Below are positions 36,199 to 45,176 of a DNA stretch of 64,000 nucleotides, in pieces. The DNA is from Acidovorax sp. Its GTDB lineage: Bacteria > Pseudomonadota > Gammaproteobacteria > Burkholderiales > Burkholderiaceae_C. The position numbers and the translations under genes were made by a program. Below the pieces are notes generated by a model. It was not told the DNA's origin. It was given only the letters and a program-made list of their open reading frames with translations, and ran no database searches. Numbering within the stretch: the first letter of the stretch is position 1; each line of letters starts with the position of its first letter. The stretch lies in assembly GCA_031277855.1 (NCBI GenBank), contig JAITLO010000028.1, positions 1-64,000 on the forward strand, read 5' to 3'.

Positions 36199-36208
36199 TG
36201 GTATACCA
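36199..36208. promoter_or_regulatory. TGGTATACCA palindrome (GntR-type operator)
   Basis: A perfect 10-bp palindrome about 30 bp upstream of the GntR start codon. It matches the TGGT...ACCA pattern of FCD-type GntR operators. This fits autoregulation and control of the following aldehyde dehydrogenase. Confidence 0.6.
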
Positions 36209-36403
36209 AAATAAGAAAAAGAAAAACCTTGTGCTGCGGCGCTACAGGATTGCGGGCGCCGTCTTCCAAGAGGCTGGTTGCGGCTCGCTTTCCTGCAGGG
36301 TGGTGGGCAGCATGGCGGTATCGCCTATGGCTGCCTATGACTGCCTAGGGCGCAGAGGCAGCTGCCGAGTGCTGCGTGGTGCGTGGTGTGTGGGAAGAGG
36401 TGG

Positions 36404-36706
36404 CTACAGCGCTGCCCGGTCTATCTGCGACAGGGCCTGGTTGACCTGAAAGATCTTGCTGTTCACCGAGGGCACGCCAAAGCCTTGGAGGCGCTGGGTG
36501 TGCATGGCCAGATAGGCCTGGGCAGCAGGCAAATCCTGGAACAGATAAATGCCGCCGGCTTCTTCTGCAGCGGGGTTCTCGGTCCAGATCTTCCAGATCA
36601 AACCGGGTTCGTTGGCGATGGACTCGGCCAGGCCACGCATGGCGGCAGTCATGGCATCGCCCCAAGGGCCTTGGTAGGGAAAGTCGACTTGCAGCAGATA
36701 AGGCAT
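36404..36706 (-). CDS. YdhR-family monooxygenase-like protein
   Basis: A 100-residue protein. The N-terminal MPYLLQVDFPYQGPWGDAM, central IWTENPAAEEAGGIYLF and closing FQVNQALSQI are characteristic of the YdhR family. It is structurally a ferredoxin-like dimer suggested to act as a monooxygenase in aromatic metabolism. The gene begins 6 bp after a DsbA-family gene on the same strand, so the two are likely co-transcribed. The substrate is unknown. Confidence 0.85.
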   Translation of the reverse strand: MPYLLQVDFPYQGPWGDAMTAAMRGLAESIANEPGLIWKIWTENPAAEEAGGIYLFQDLPAAQAYLAMHTQRLQGFGVPSVNSKIFQVNQALSQIDRAAL

Positions 36707-36712
36707 TTTTTC

Positions 36713-37453
36713 TCAGGAGTTTGCAGGGGCATTGCCCAGCAGCGATGTCAGTCTGTCAATCAATGCGGCGCCGGTGGTGTGGCCGGAAGCCAGTAGCTGC
36801 ATCGCACCGTCTTGTTCCAACAAGAGGCTGGGAAACGCGCGTATGCCCCAGCTTCGGCAGCGCTGGAATTCTTCGCGGGTGGCGGCCAGGGCTTGGGGGG
36901 ACGCAAAGCGCTGGAGAAACTCCTCGTAGGGCACACCGGCCTGTGCACACAGAGGGCGATAGAACGCGGCCTGCTTGGGGTCAGCACCATCTACATAAAA
37001 CTGTTTTTGTATGCCGGAGAAAAAGGCCAGCACGGCTTGGCTGGCGTCTTTGCGTTCGGCCAGCAACTGCGACATGACCACGACGGCGCGGCAGGCCGGC
37101 TCGGTGTCGTAATCGAATGCGGCTTCATCCAGCAGGGTAAAACCAAATGGCTGGCCTGTGACGCGCCGTATGGTTTCCCATTCACGGCGCAAGAAATCCT
37201 TGAAGGGGGTGTTCCATGCATCTCCTCCACCGGCACGCAAGCCCCCCACATGCACGCTGAAGTGGATGCCATGGGCCTGGCAGTAAGCCGCCAGCGCTTG
37301 AAGGGCAGGGGAGATGCCCCAGCACCAGGAGCACATGGGGTCGCCGATGTAGCGGACCGTGGGCGCTGCCGTCGCTTCCGAGGGCAGGGGGGAAGGAGGG
37401 GCAGAAGGCTCAGGGAGTTTGCACAGCCCTGTTTTTGCATCGCAGTTCAACAT
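36713..37453 (-). CDS. DsbA-family thioredoxin-fold protein
   Basis: A 246-residue protein with the redox motif CSWC at residues 41-44, preceded by YIGDPM. It belongs to the FrnE/DsbA-like oxidoreductase branch (thioredoxin fold with a helical insert). No convincing signal peptide is present: the N-terminus MLNCDAKTGLCKLPEPS is hydrophilic, so it is probably cytosolic. It is followed at 6 bp by a YdhR-family gene. The upstream 277 bp are AT-rich and shared with a divergent adhesin gene. Confidence 0.85.
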   Translation of the reverse strand: MLNCDAKTGLCKLPEPSAPPSPLPSEATAAPTVRYIGDPMCSWCWGISPALQALAAYCQAHGIHFSVHVGGLRAGGGDAWNTPFKDFLRREWETIRRVTGQPFGFTLLDEAAFDYDTEPACRAVVVMSQLLAERKDASQAVLAFFSGIQKQFYVDGADPKQAAFYRPLCAQAGVPYEEFLQRFASPQALAATREEFQRCRSWGIRAFPSLLLEQDGAMQLLASGHTTGAALIDRLTSLLGNAPANS

Positions 37454-37664
37454 GGGTCAAGCCTTGTGTAGCAGGGCGCTCGCCTTGAGCAGAGCACATC
37501 AATGCCGTTTTTGAACGTATCTCAGGTCTGGTACAAGCGGCGTGTGAGAAGAAAGCAAAAACATCTGCACTTTGCGTGCAGGTGAAATAGAAATCATATC
37601 GCCATATCTGGCTAAAAATTCTATCCATGAAATTTTAGGGGGAATTATCAGAATAATCCTAAAT

Positions 37665-37718
37665 TCTCATTGGTTCTCATCCTTGATAATGAGATATCAA
37701 TGAGAGATTTTCTCATGG
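37665..37718. promoter_or_regulatory. Clustered TCTCAT repeats upstream of the adhesin
   Basis: Five copies of TCTCAT in 54 bp: forward at 37665, 37675 and 37711, and reverse (ATGAGA) at 37689 and 37700. The outer pair forms an 8-bp inverted repeat TCTCATTG/CAATGAGA, and TTGATA/TATCAA is nested inside. It looks like a binding array for a regulator. The last copy is only about 13 bp before the start codon. Confidence 0.5.
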
Positions 37719-37730
37719 AAAGGGAATTCA

Positions 37731-38855
37731 ATGAAAATATTTTTTGATATAAGAAAAATTGGATTTTTTGATTTTTTGATTGTTTTTTTTACGATGCTGG
37801 GGTTGAGTAATGCAGTCTATTCTAAGGAATCGAACTGCCAAAGGAATAGTATTACAAAGCATGGCTGGACGATGAGTCCATCTGGAAATGAATTCAATAA
37901 TGGCGATATTATTGGAAGATCTAAATTAATTGCATCCTACTTTTTCCCATGGGATAAAAACACTGCGGTGGTATACGCAGGAAGTAGAGATGCTGATTAC
38001 CATGACTATGCAGTCATCCCCATGTCAAAAACTCCAGGAGTAGGCATAAGAATAAAATGGGGAGGCTATTATTCTGCATATGAGTTCACGCATTCCTATC
38101 AAATGGATATAGGTTGGGGGCTTGCATGGCCTGAGTGGAGGCAAATGTTGAAGGGGAAGGCAAGGGGGTATGGTGAATATACAATTAATTTATATTATGA
38201 TTATGAAATTGTGGTGATTGACAAAGATAAATACAAAGGTGGAAAACTGATCATCACGAACGAGATGCATGTTACTGCGGTGACCACTGGCGTGAATGAA
38301 AATGGTCAAAGCTATAGTTGCTCAGGAGGCGAGGTAGAGCTTTTGGCCGAAATATCGAATGATGCTATTCCTGAGCTCCCTAAGCCTGTTATTCCGACTT
38401 GTGCATCAGCAGAAGTCAACAGAACGGTAAAAATGAATCCGGTGATAGTCTCTCAAGTTTCTGCTTATGAAAGTAACAGAAGCAGTGGAACTGCGGGGGA
38501 GTTTAATATTGAGTTGATTGGAAGAAGATGTCCTGAGGGAACCACGATCAAGGCATTTTTTACAGATACCAAAGCGCTTTCAGAATCCAATGATTACTTG
38601 AAATCTTCCCATCCGGATGTTGGCGTTCGCTTGTATCATGGGCAAAACCAAACTCCTATACAGATGGGGCCTGCACCAGTAGGGGCTACGTTACCTTCTC
38701 GCCCGGCTGTAGTGGAAGGTCCGGTGGCTGCGAGTATGGCAGACCTTTATGTCCCCATCACTGCGCAGTATGTGCAAATGCCGGGAGCTAGCCCGGGAAA
38801 CATTCGCGCTGGGAAAATGAATGCTGCAGCTACAGTCACCTTTATGTATGATTAA
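37731..38855 (+). CDS. Orphan two-domain fimbrial-adhesin-like protein
   Basis: A 374-residue protein with a signal peptide (hydrophobic residues about 10-27). A possible receptor-binding domain spans about 36-210, with one Cys pair (Cys36 and Cys197). A C-terminal pilin-type domain follows, with Cys224 and Cys267, FNIELIGRRCPEGTTIKAFFTD and a terminal AAATVTFMYD. The Cys pair, FTD segment and final beta-strand are hallmarks of chaperone-usher subunits. No chaperone, usher or pilin gene is nearby. Base composition is strikingly AT-rich compared with both flanks, suggesting transfer. GGAAAGGGA precedes the ATG. The receptor is unknown. Confidence 0.7.
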   Translation: MKIFFDIRKIGFFDFLIVFFTMLGLSNAVYSKESNCQRNSITKHGWTMSPSGNEFNNGDIIGRSKLIASYFFPWDKNTAVVYAGSRDADYHDYAVIPMSKTPGVGIRIKWGGYYSAYEFTHSYQMDIGWGLAWPEWRQMLKGKARGYGEYTINLYYDYEIVVIDKDKYKGGKLIITNEMHVTAVTTGVNENGQSYSCSGGEVELLAEISNDAIPELPKPVIPTCASAEVNRTVKMNPVIVSQVSAYESNRSSGTAGEFNIELIGRRCPEGTTIKAFFTDTKALSESNDYLKSSHPDVGVRLYHGQNQTPIQMGPAPVGATLPSRPAVVEGPVAASMADLYVPITAQYVQMPGASPGNIRAGKMNAAATVTFMYD

Positions 38856-38918
38856 TTAGCCTGTAATTCTTCGTAGCTGCCCTCAAAAAATAATTATAAA
38901 AACTGAGGGTAAAGAAAA

Positions 38919-38949
38919 AATCCCTGTTGTATTCAACAGGGATTTTTTT
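38919..38949 (+). terminator. Intrinsic terminator after the adhesin
   Basis: A perfect 11-bp stem AATCCCTGTTG/CAACAGGGATT with a 4-nt loop running into a T tract (38943-38949). It closes the AT-rich island and lies just before the stop of the convergent MscS gene. Confidence 0.9.
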
Positions 38950-38957
38950 AGGGAGCA

Positions 38958-39611
38958 TCAAGGAAACGTTGGGCTTTTGGGCGCGGAGGCAGGCTCGGCC
39001 GTTTCGTTGGGGGGAGCGGGGACTGGCTGGTGCAGCTTGTTGGGCGGCAGCTCGGTGCCTGCGCGCCAGCGGCGCACTACGCGCTGAAAAATCAGCGCAT
39101 TGGGAATCTGCAGCAAGGTGCCAGGCTCGGGCGCTGTGCTGTCTTCCAGCGTGGTGTAGAGCAGGTTGATATCCACCACTTTGCCGACCGCGCCTTGTTT
39201 TTCGGCAGTGTCCAGTACCTCGATGTGATCACCGACACGGAAGGGGCCGACAGTGAAGATCAAAAAGGCGCAAAACAGGTTGGACAGCACGCTCCAGGCC
39301 GCAAAAAAGGCCACGGCACCCACGGTGGCAAAGCCGGTAAAGGCCGTCCACAGCACGCTGGCGGAGAAACCCAGTCGCTCCAGGGTCAGCAGCAAGGCGC
39401 TGACGATGAGCAGCCAGCGCACCACGGCGTTGATGGGCATCAGCAGCTCGTGGGGGAACTGGTAGTGGTCGCTGGCGCGCAGGATCAGGCGTTTGAGCAG
39501 ACGGTGCAGCAGCCAGGTGACGACGATGATCAGCGCGATTTGGAGCAGAGGAACCACGACGTCCAGCCAGTCCTGCATCCAGGTGGGCAACTGGCTGGGA
39601 AGTTGCTTCAT
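38958..39611 (-). CDS. Small MscS-family mechanosensitive channel
   Basis: A protein of about 217 residues. Three hydrophobic segments lie in the N-terminal half, with TM3 rich in Gly/Ala (GFATVGAVAFFAAWSVLSNL), followed by the beta-domain FTVGPFRVGDHIEV. This is the MscS channel core. The length is short, as in minimal MscS homologues. The start at ATG 39611 (MKQLPSQL) is a choice; a TTG at 39653 would add 14 residues. A 3' tail rich in Pro and Glu follows the core. Confidence 0.8.
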   Translation of the reverse strand: MKQLPSQLPTWMQDWLDVVVPLLQIALIIVVTWLLHRLLKRLILRASDHYQFPHELLMPINAVVRWLLIVSALLLTLERLGFSASVLWTAFTGFATVGAVAFFAAWSVLSNLFCAFLIFTVGPFRVGDHIEVLDTAEKQGAVGKVVDINLLYTTLEDSTAPEPGTLLQIPNALIFQRVVRRWRAGTELPPNKLHQPVPAPPNETAEPASAPKSPTFP

Positions 39612-39759
39612 GCGTTGCAGCAGGGTCACGAGGGAAAAAACCTTTCTTGCCAAAAAAACAGGGCACCACAGAGGTGCCCAGGATGAGAAAACGCAGAGCG
39701 CTCGAGAAAGCGCGCATGGACGTCGCTACTGCGGTGTGGCCGCGATCATAAACAGGCAC

Positions 39760-40800
39760 TCAATTGCGGCGCTGCTCAATGGTATCCATCTGCATTTCAA
39801 AGCTGAAAAACCGATTGCGGCCCTGGGCTTTTGCTGCATAGAGCGCTTCATCGGCACGCATCAACATGCTTTCGGCGCTGGTGCCGGCGTCGGGGATGCA
39901 GGTGGTGATGCCGCCTGACAGCGACAGCGTGGTCCCCAGAGGGGAATCAGGGTGGGGAATGCCGCGCTGGCGCAGCATATTGCCCAGGGCGCGGGCAAAG
40001 GTCATGGCGCCCGAGCGCGGGGTGTTGGGCAGGATCAGCGCAAATTCCTCGCCGCCGTAGCGCGAGGCCACATCGCGCGGGCGCACGCACACCTCCTTGA
40101 GCAAGCGGCCCACCTCGCGCAGGCAGACATCGCCTTGCACATGGCCGGCGGTGTCGTTGAAGCGCTTGAAGTGGTCCAGGTCGCACAGCATCAGTGTCAG
40201 CGGCTGCTGTTCGCGGCGCGCGGCCTCGATCTCGGAATGCAGAATGCGGTCAAAGCCCCGGCGGTTGACCAGGCCGGTGAGGGCATCGACCTCCACCATC
40301 TCGTTCAGGCGCTGGTTGGCCAGATGCAACTCGGCCGACAGGCTGACCAGGCGGCGGCGCATGTCCAAAAGGCGGCGCATGGCGCGTAGCTTGGCGATCA
40401 GCACAATCGGTTTGACGGGCTTGATCAGATAGTCATCACCACCGGATTCGATGCCGCGCCAGATGTCCAGGTCGTTATCCAGTCCGGACAAGAAAATAAT
40501 CGGCGTCCAGTCACCGGTTTCGGCCTCGCGCAACTGCTGTGCCACCCAGTAACCGTCGTGGGTGGGCAGACGTATGTCCAGCAGCACCAGGTCCGGACGG
40601 CGCATCTTGAACATCTGCACGGCAGAGGGCGCGTCATTGGCCTCCATCACCTCGGTGACGCCGGCGTGGCGCAGCTCGGTGGTCAGTGATTGGCGCACCG
40701 ATGCCTGGTCATCAACCACCAGCACCGTGAAGCTGTTGGACAAAGGGGGCGAAGCGCCCGGAGAGGACATGCTCGGGTTGAACGCTGTGGAAGAGGGCAT
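39760..40800 (-). CDS. Response-regulator diguanylate cyclase (REC-GGDEF)
   Basis: A 346-residue protein. The receiver domain has Asp30/Asp31 (VVDD), phospho-acceptor Asp75 (LLDIR) and Lys127 (IKPV). A coiled-coil linker joins a GGDEF domain with the active GGEEF at 249-253. RPRD at 240-243, five residues before GGEEF, is the inhibitory I-site. It should make c-di-GMP in response to phosphorylation. No cognate kinase is adjacent. The ATG at 40800 was preferred over an upstream start that adds 24 residues before the receiver domain. Confidence 0.93.
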   Translation of the reverse strand: MPSSTAFNPSMSSPGASPPLSNSFTVLVVDDQASVRQSLTTELRHAGVTEVMEANDAPSAVQMFKMRRPDLVLLDIRLPTHDGYWVAQQLREAETGDWTPIIFLSGLDNDLDIWRGIESGGDDYLIKPVKPIVLIAKLRAMRRLLDMRRRLVSLSAELHLANQRLNEMVEVDALTGLVNRRGFDRILHSEIEAARREQQPLTLMLCDLDHFKRFNDTAGHVQGDVCLREVGRLLKEVCVRPRDVASRYGGEEFALILPNTPRSGAMTFARALGNMLRQRGIPHPDSPLGTTLSLSGGITTCIPDAGTSAESMLMRADEALYAAKAQGRNRFFSFEMQMDTIEQRRN

Positions 40801-40926
40801 CCGAGGGACCTGTATTTCCTGAAAAAATATCGTCGCCGCACGGGCAAACAAAAGGCCGCGATGTGCGGCCAAGTGTAGCGTTTCGTTACGGCAGCGGCCA
40901 CCCTGAGCCGCTGAACGTGACTGTTT

Positions 40927-42477
40927 TCAAGCGTTTTGTTCGCGGCGCAGTGCAGGGAACAAAATCACGTCGCGGATGCTGGCGCTGTCGGTCAGCAGCA
41001 TCATGAAGCGGTCGATGCCGATGCCGCAGCCGCCGGTGGGAGGCATGCCGTATTCCAGGGCGCGGACAAAGTCGTGGTCAAAGTACATGGCTTCATCGTC
41101 ACCGCCATCCTTGGCTTCCACCTGGGCGTTGAAACGGGCGGCCTGGTCTTCGGCGTCGTTCAGCTCGGAGAAGCCGTTGCCGAATTCGCGGCCGGTGATG
41201 TAGAGCTCAAAGCGCTCGGTCACTTCGGGGCGCTCGTCGTTGGCACGGGCCAGCGGCGAGATTTCGGTGGGGTGCTCCATGATGAAGGTGGGGTTCCACA
41301 GCTTTTCTTCCACCACTTCTTCGAAGTACAGCACCTGCAGGCTGGCCAGGGTGCGGGTGGACAGCTTGTCCTTGTCTTCCTTCATGCCCAGCTTCTTCAG
41401 GGCATTGGTCAGCCATTCGCGGTTGGTCACGTTGTCGCCAGCGTCGGTGTATTTGACGATGGCTTCGGGAATGGTCAGGCGCTCGAAGGGAGCAGCCAGG
41501 TCCACGGGCTTGCCGCCGTAGGTAAGCGAAAGCGTGCCCACGGCCTTGGTGGCGGTGTCGCGGATCAACGCTTCGGTGTAGTCCATGATGTCCTGGTAGT
41601 TCCAGTAGGCAGCGTAGAACTCCATCATGGTGAACTCGGGGTTGTGGCGCACCGAGATGCCTTCATTGCGGAAGTTGCGGTTGATCTCGAACACGCGCTC
41701 AAAACCACCCACGACCAGGCGCTTCAGGTACAGCTCCGGCGCAATGCGCAAATACATCTCCTGGTCCAGCGCATTGTGGTGGGTGATGAAGGGCTTGGCA
41801 TTGGCGCCACCGGGAATGGGGTGGAGCATGGGGGTTTCGACTTCCAGGAAGCCGTGTTGCACCATGAAGTCGCGGATGCCGGAGACGGCCTTGCTGCGGG
41901 CCACGAAACGGGCGCGAGCGTCCTCGTTCATCATCAGGTCCACATAGCGCTGGCGCACCTTTTGCTCCAGATCGGCCATGCCGTGGAACTTGTCGGGCAT
42001 GGGGCGCAGGCTCTTGGTGAGCATGCGGATGCTGCTGGCCTTGATGGACAGCTCGCCGGTCTTGGTCTTCATCAGCTGGCCTTCGGCGGCGATGATGTCG
42101 CCCAGGTCCCACTTCTTGAAGTCGGCATAAACCTCTTCGCCCACGGCGTCGCGCGTCACATAGATCTGGATGCGGCCGGTGGCGTCCTGGATGGTGGCGA
42201 AGCTGGCCTTGCCCATCACGCGCTTGAGCATCATGCGGCCGGCCACGCTGACGGTGGTGGCTGCAGCGTCCAGTGCTTCGGCTTCCTGCTCGCCATGTGC
42301 GGCGATCAGGTTTGCTGCACGGTGGGCGGGCTTGAAGTCGTTGGGGAATGCGACACCGCCCTGGGCTTTGACCTGCTCACGCAGGGCCTTGAGTTTTTCG
42401 CGGCGTTCGGCGATGAGCTTGTTTTCGTCCTGGGGTGCGGCCGCGTCGGCCGCAGAGGTATGGGTGGTGTCAGACAT
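40927..42477 (-). CDS. lysS: Lysyl-tRNA synthetase (class II)
   Basis: A 516-residue enzyme that charges tRNA-Lys. An N-terminal OB-fold ([23 protein letters not shown]) is followed by the class II core. Motif 1 lies in [20 protein letters not shown], motif 2 in [16 protein letters not shown] and motif 3 in [13 protein letters not shown]. The length is that of bacterial LysS. It lies about 130 bp upstream of the diguanylate cyclase gene on the same strand. Confidence 0.97.
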   Translation of the reverse strand: MSDTTHTSAADAAAPQDENKLIAERREKLKALREQVKAQGGVAFPNDFKPAHRAANLIAAHGEQEAEALDAAATTVSVAGRMMLKRVMGKASFATIQDATGRIQIYVTRDAVGEEVYADFKKWDLGDIIAAEGQLMKTKTGELSIKASSIRMLTKSLRPMPDKFHGMADLEQKVRQRYVDLMMNEDARARFVARSKAVSGIRDFMVQHGFLEVETPMLHPIPGGANAKPFITHHNALDQEMYLRIAPELYLKRLVVGGFERVFEINRNFRNEGISVRHNPEFTMMEFYAAYWNYQDIMDYTEALIRDTATKAVGTLSLTYGGKPVDLAAPFERLTIPEAIVKYTDAGDNVTNREWLTNALKKLGMKEDKDKLSTRTLASLQVLYFEEVVEEKLWNPTFIMEHPTEISPLARANDERPEVTERFELYITGREFGNGFSELNDAEDQAARFNAQVEAKDGGDDEAMYFDHDFVRALEYGMPPTGGCGIGIDRFMMLLTDSASIRDVILFPALRREQNA

Positions 42478-42776
42478 GAAAAGCGCAGCCTAAAGGCCGT
42501 TGTTGCTGGTGTTGCAGATGTCAAAACCTGCCATTTTAAGTTTATTGCTCCAAAGCTGTGTGGCAGTGCGGCATAGCAGCGGGCCGTACTGTGTTGTCGC
42601 TGCCGTCACCATGGGGTGGTGTGCCTGTGAGGTTGCTGGTCAAGTCTGAAAAATCAGGAGCAGGCAGCGCTTGTGCCGCATGTGTTTGCAGCATGAAAAG
42701 CTTTTGAACCATGGGTCCGTATGCATCAGCAGCTATGGTTTTTGCATGTGGGGCATGCACCCATGCCCCTATGCGT

Positions 42777-43427
42777 TCACAGCACGATACCGGTGCGCTC
42801 CAGTACATCGCTGACCAGCTCCAGTCGCAGTAGCGGGCTGTCCAGCTCCAGCAGCAATTGCTTGAGCGCCAGCGGAATGGGCAGGAGCTCGCACCAGCGA
42901 TTGGCCACCCAGCCGCAGTCGCTGAGCTGCAGTGGTTGCGGCAGGGCGATGGCGGGGCCGTGCAGGCGGTCTTCCTGGGCTTGCTGGCGCTGGTGCAGAT
43001 TGTGGAGCACCTGGGCCAGGGCCAGGCTGGCAGGGCGCAGATCGTCGGGCACGGGCACATGCTGGTCCACGGGGATCAAGGTCACATCGGCCACCCACAG
43101 GCCCTGGTGCAGCAACTGTTTGTGGTCCACATGCATGCGGGCATGGCCTTGGCATTGCACGTACAGCAAATCAGGCTGGGTGGCGTCGAGTTGGGTGATT
43201 TGTGCCAGCGTGCCCACGCTTTGGAAGGACTCGGTCTGGTCGGCGCGGCCCACTTCGTCCCCTGCAGTCAAGGCCACTACGCCAAAAGGGGAACCGGCCT
43301 GGTGGCATTTGCGCACCATCTCGAGGTAGCGCAACTCAAATACCCGCAGAGGCAACTGGCCGCCAGGGAACAGTACAGTGTTCAGCGGAAACAGCGGCAA
43401 CGAGGTCAAGGTCAGCGGGTGTGTCAT
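42777..43427 (-). CDS. LON N-terminal-domain (substrate-binding) protein
   Basis: A 216-residue protein containing only the Lon protease N-terminal fold. LPLFPLNTVLFPGGQLPLRVFELRY is the diagnostic block. There is no ATPase or protease domain, so it is a stand-alone substrate-binding-like protein of unknown role. The start is the ATG at 43427. A GGGGCATG/CATGCCCC hairpin at 42750-42769 follows the stop. Confidence 0.85.
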   Translation of the reverse strand: MTHPLTLTSLPLFPLNTVLFPGGQLPLRVFELRYLEMVRKCHQAGSPFGVVALTAGDEVGRADQTESFQSVGTLAQITQLDATQPDLLYVQCQGHARMHVDHKQLLHQGLWVADVTLIPVDQHVPVPDDLRPASLALAQVLHNLHQRQQAQEDRLHGPAIALPQPLQLSDCGWVANRWCELLPIPLALKQLLLELDSPLLRLELVSDVLERTGIVL

Positions 43428-43573
43428 GAGCGTGCGCTTTCCATCGCTATCATCTTCCCATGGGGCTGGGCCGGCTGGCACAGCCCATTTGTCTCAGCTT
43501 GTTACATCCGGCATTAGCCTAGATTGTGGGTTCGCGCGGCCCCAGCCTGGCATTTTGTGGAGCTACTCCGTTC

Positions 43574-44149
43574 ATGGTCATTCAAATTCTGTCTTTTCTT
43601 CTCGAAGTGGCCGCCGGCCTGGTGTCCGGTGCTTGCCTGCTGCGCCTGTATATGCAGGCCCAGCGCGTGCCGTTTTCCAACCCCGTGGGGCAACTGGTGT
43701 TCGCGCTGTCGGACTGGCTGGTGATGCCGCTGCGCAAGCTCATCAAGCCCTCGGGCAAATACGATATGTCCAGCCTGCTGGGGGCCATCCTGGTGCAACT
43801 GGTGCACTATGCGCTGCTCTGGGCGCTGGCGGGTGCCGCTGGGGCCTTGGTGCTGGTGCCGCTGCTGGCACTGTTCGGCCTGTTGCGCATGGTGCTGACG
43901 GGGCTCATCGGCCTGCTTATCGTCTACGCCATTCTTTCCTGGGTGGCAGCACATTCGCCCATTTATGGCGTGCTCTCGCGCCTGTGCGCTCCCATCTTGC
44001 GCCCCTTGCAGCGCATCATCCCCCTGGTGGGCGGCGTGGACCTGTCGCCGCTGGCGGCCCTGGTGCTGCTGCAGGTGCTGCTGATGGTGTTGGCGCATCT
44101 GCAGTTCAGCGTGCTGGGCGGCATGGTGGCGGGCATGAGTGTGATGTGA
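43574..44149 (+). CDS. YggT-family membrane protein
   Basis: A 191-residue integral membrane protein with two repeats of a YggT unit. PFSNPVGQLVFALSDWLVMPLRKLI and SPIYGVLSRLCAPILRPLQRIIP are the diagnostic P.....(L/I)..P.R segments. The family is linked to membrane-associated osmotic stress and cell-division functions, and its biochemical role is unknown. It runs convergently with accD and shares a bidirectional terminator. Confidence 0.9.
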   Translation: MVIQILSFLLEVAAGLVSGACLLRLYMQAQRVPFSNPVGQLVFALSDWLVMPLRKLIKPSGKYDMSSLLGAILVQLVHYALLWALAGAAGALVLVPLLALFGLLRMVLTGLIGLLIVYAILSWVAAHSPIYGVLSRLCAPILRPLQRIIPLVGGVDLSPLAALVLLQVLLMVLAHLQFSVLGGMVAGMSVM

Positions 44150-44171
44150 GACAGAGCACCTGCCGGGCATA

Positions 44172-44201
44172 AAAAAAGCGATCCCTCGGGATCGCTTTTT
44201 T
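44172..44201. terminator. Bidirectional terminator between yggT and accD
   Basis: A perfect stem GCGATCCC/GGGATCGC with a 2-nt loop, flanked by an A run on one side and a T run on the other, so it can work on both strands. It lies between converging genes. Confidence 0.9.
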
Positions 44202-44219
44202 GTGGGTGAAAGAAGGCGC

Positions 44220-45107
44220 TTATTCGGTGCCGCCCACCACGGCATCTGCGGGCAGGCGCTGCAGCATGGCCAGGCTGGTGGCGATGCGCTGGCGCAGCTC
44301 ACGGCGGTCCACAATCATGTCGACGGCGCCCTTTTCCTGCAGGAATTCGGAGCGCTGGAAGCCTTCGGGCAGCTTGACGCGCACCGTGGTCTCGATCACG
44401 CGGGGGCCGGCAAAGCCGACCAGGGCCTTGGGCTCGGCCATGACCACATCGCCCACAAAGGCGAAGCCGGCAGAGACGCCGCCCATGGTGGGGTCGGTCA
44501 GCACGGAGATATAGGGCAGGCCCTTCTTGGCCAGGCGTGTCAGTGCGGCATTGGTCTTGGCCATTTGCATCAGCGACAGCAGGCCTTCTTGCATGCGGGC
44601 GCCGCCCGTGGCGGTAAAGCACACAAAAGGCACTTTTTGTTCGATGGCGGTTTCCACGCCACGCACAAAACGCTCACCCACCACGGAGCCCATGGAGCCG
44701 CCCATGAATTCGAATTCAAAGCAGGCCACGACCAGCTCGATGCCCTTGACGGCACCGCCCATGACGATCAGGGCGTCGGTCTCACCGGTGTTCTCCAGCG
44801 CTTCTTTCAGGCGCTGCGGGTATTTGCGGCTGTCCTGGAACTTGAGCGCGTCGACCGGGATGACTTCCTGGCCGATTTCATAGCGGCCTTCGGCATCCAG
44901 GAAATGGTTCAGGCGCGCGCGGGCACCGATGCGGTGGTGGTGACCGCAGGTGGGGCAGACGTTCTGGTTTTTTTCCAGATCGGCCTTGTACAGCACCGAT
45001 TCGCAGCTGGGGCACTTGATCCACAGGCCTTCGGGAATCTGCTGGTGGCGTTCCGTGGGCTTGGTTTGCTGGATGGTGGCGGGCAGGAGTTTTTCGAGCC
45101 AGGACAT
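44220..45107 (-). CDS. accD: Acetyl-CoA carboxylase carboxyltransferase subunit beta
   Basis: A 295-residue subunit of the malonyl-CoA-forming enzyme. The N-terminal zinc ribbon uses Cys32, Cys35, Cys51 and Cys54 (CPSC...CPTC). The crotonase-fold core contains the glycine-rich [14 protein letters not shown] and [12 protein letters not shown]. It is 69 bp downstream of trpA, the arrangement typical of beta-proteobacteria, where accD is joined to trpFBA. Confidence 0.96.
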   Translation of the reverse strand: MSWLEKLLPATIQQTKPTERHQQIPEGLWIKCPSCESVLYKADLEKNQNVCPTCGHHHRIGARARLNHFLDAEGRYEIGQEVIPVDALKFQDSRKYPQRLKEALENTGETDALIVMGGAVKGIELVVACFEFEFMGGSMGSVVGERFVRGVETAIEQKVPFVCFTATGGARMQEGLLSLMQMAKTNAALTRLAKKGLPYISVLTDPTMGGVSAGFAFVGDVVMAEPKALVGFAGPRVIETTVRVKLPEGFQRSEFLQEKGAVDMIVDRRELRQRIATSLAMLQRLPADAVVGGTE

Positions 45108-45176
45108 GGTGTCTTCCTTCTTTCAGGCAGGGTCACCGCATCCTCCCGGAAGGAGGGATGCGGTGACGGTGCCGCA

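Noticed and set aside
39611..39653. Possible N-terminal extension of the MscS gene from a TTG start
   Set aside because: The extra 14 residues are not channel-like and the ATG at 39611 suffices. The start remains uncertain.
42750..42769. GGGGCATG/CATGCCCC hairpin after the Lon-domain gene
   Set aside because: It is a stable 8-bp stem but lacks a T tract on the minus strand, so it is not called as an intrinsic terminator.
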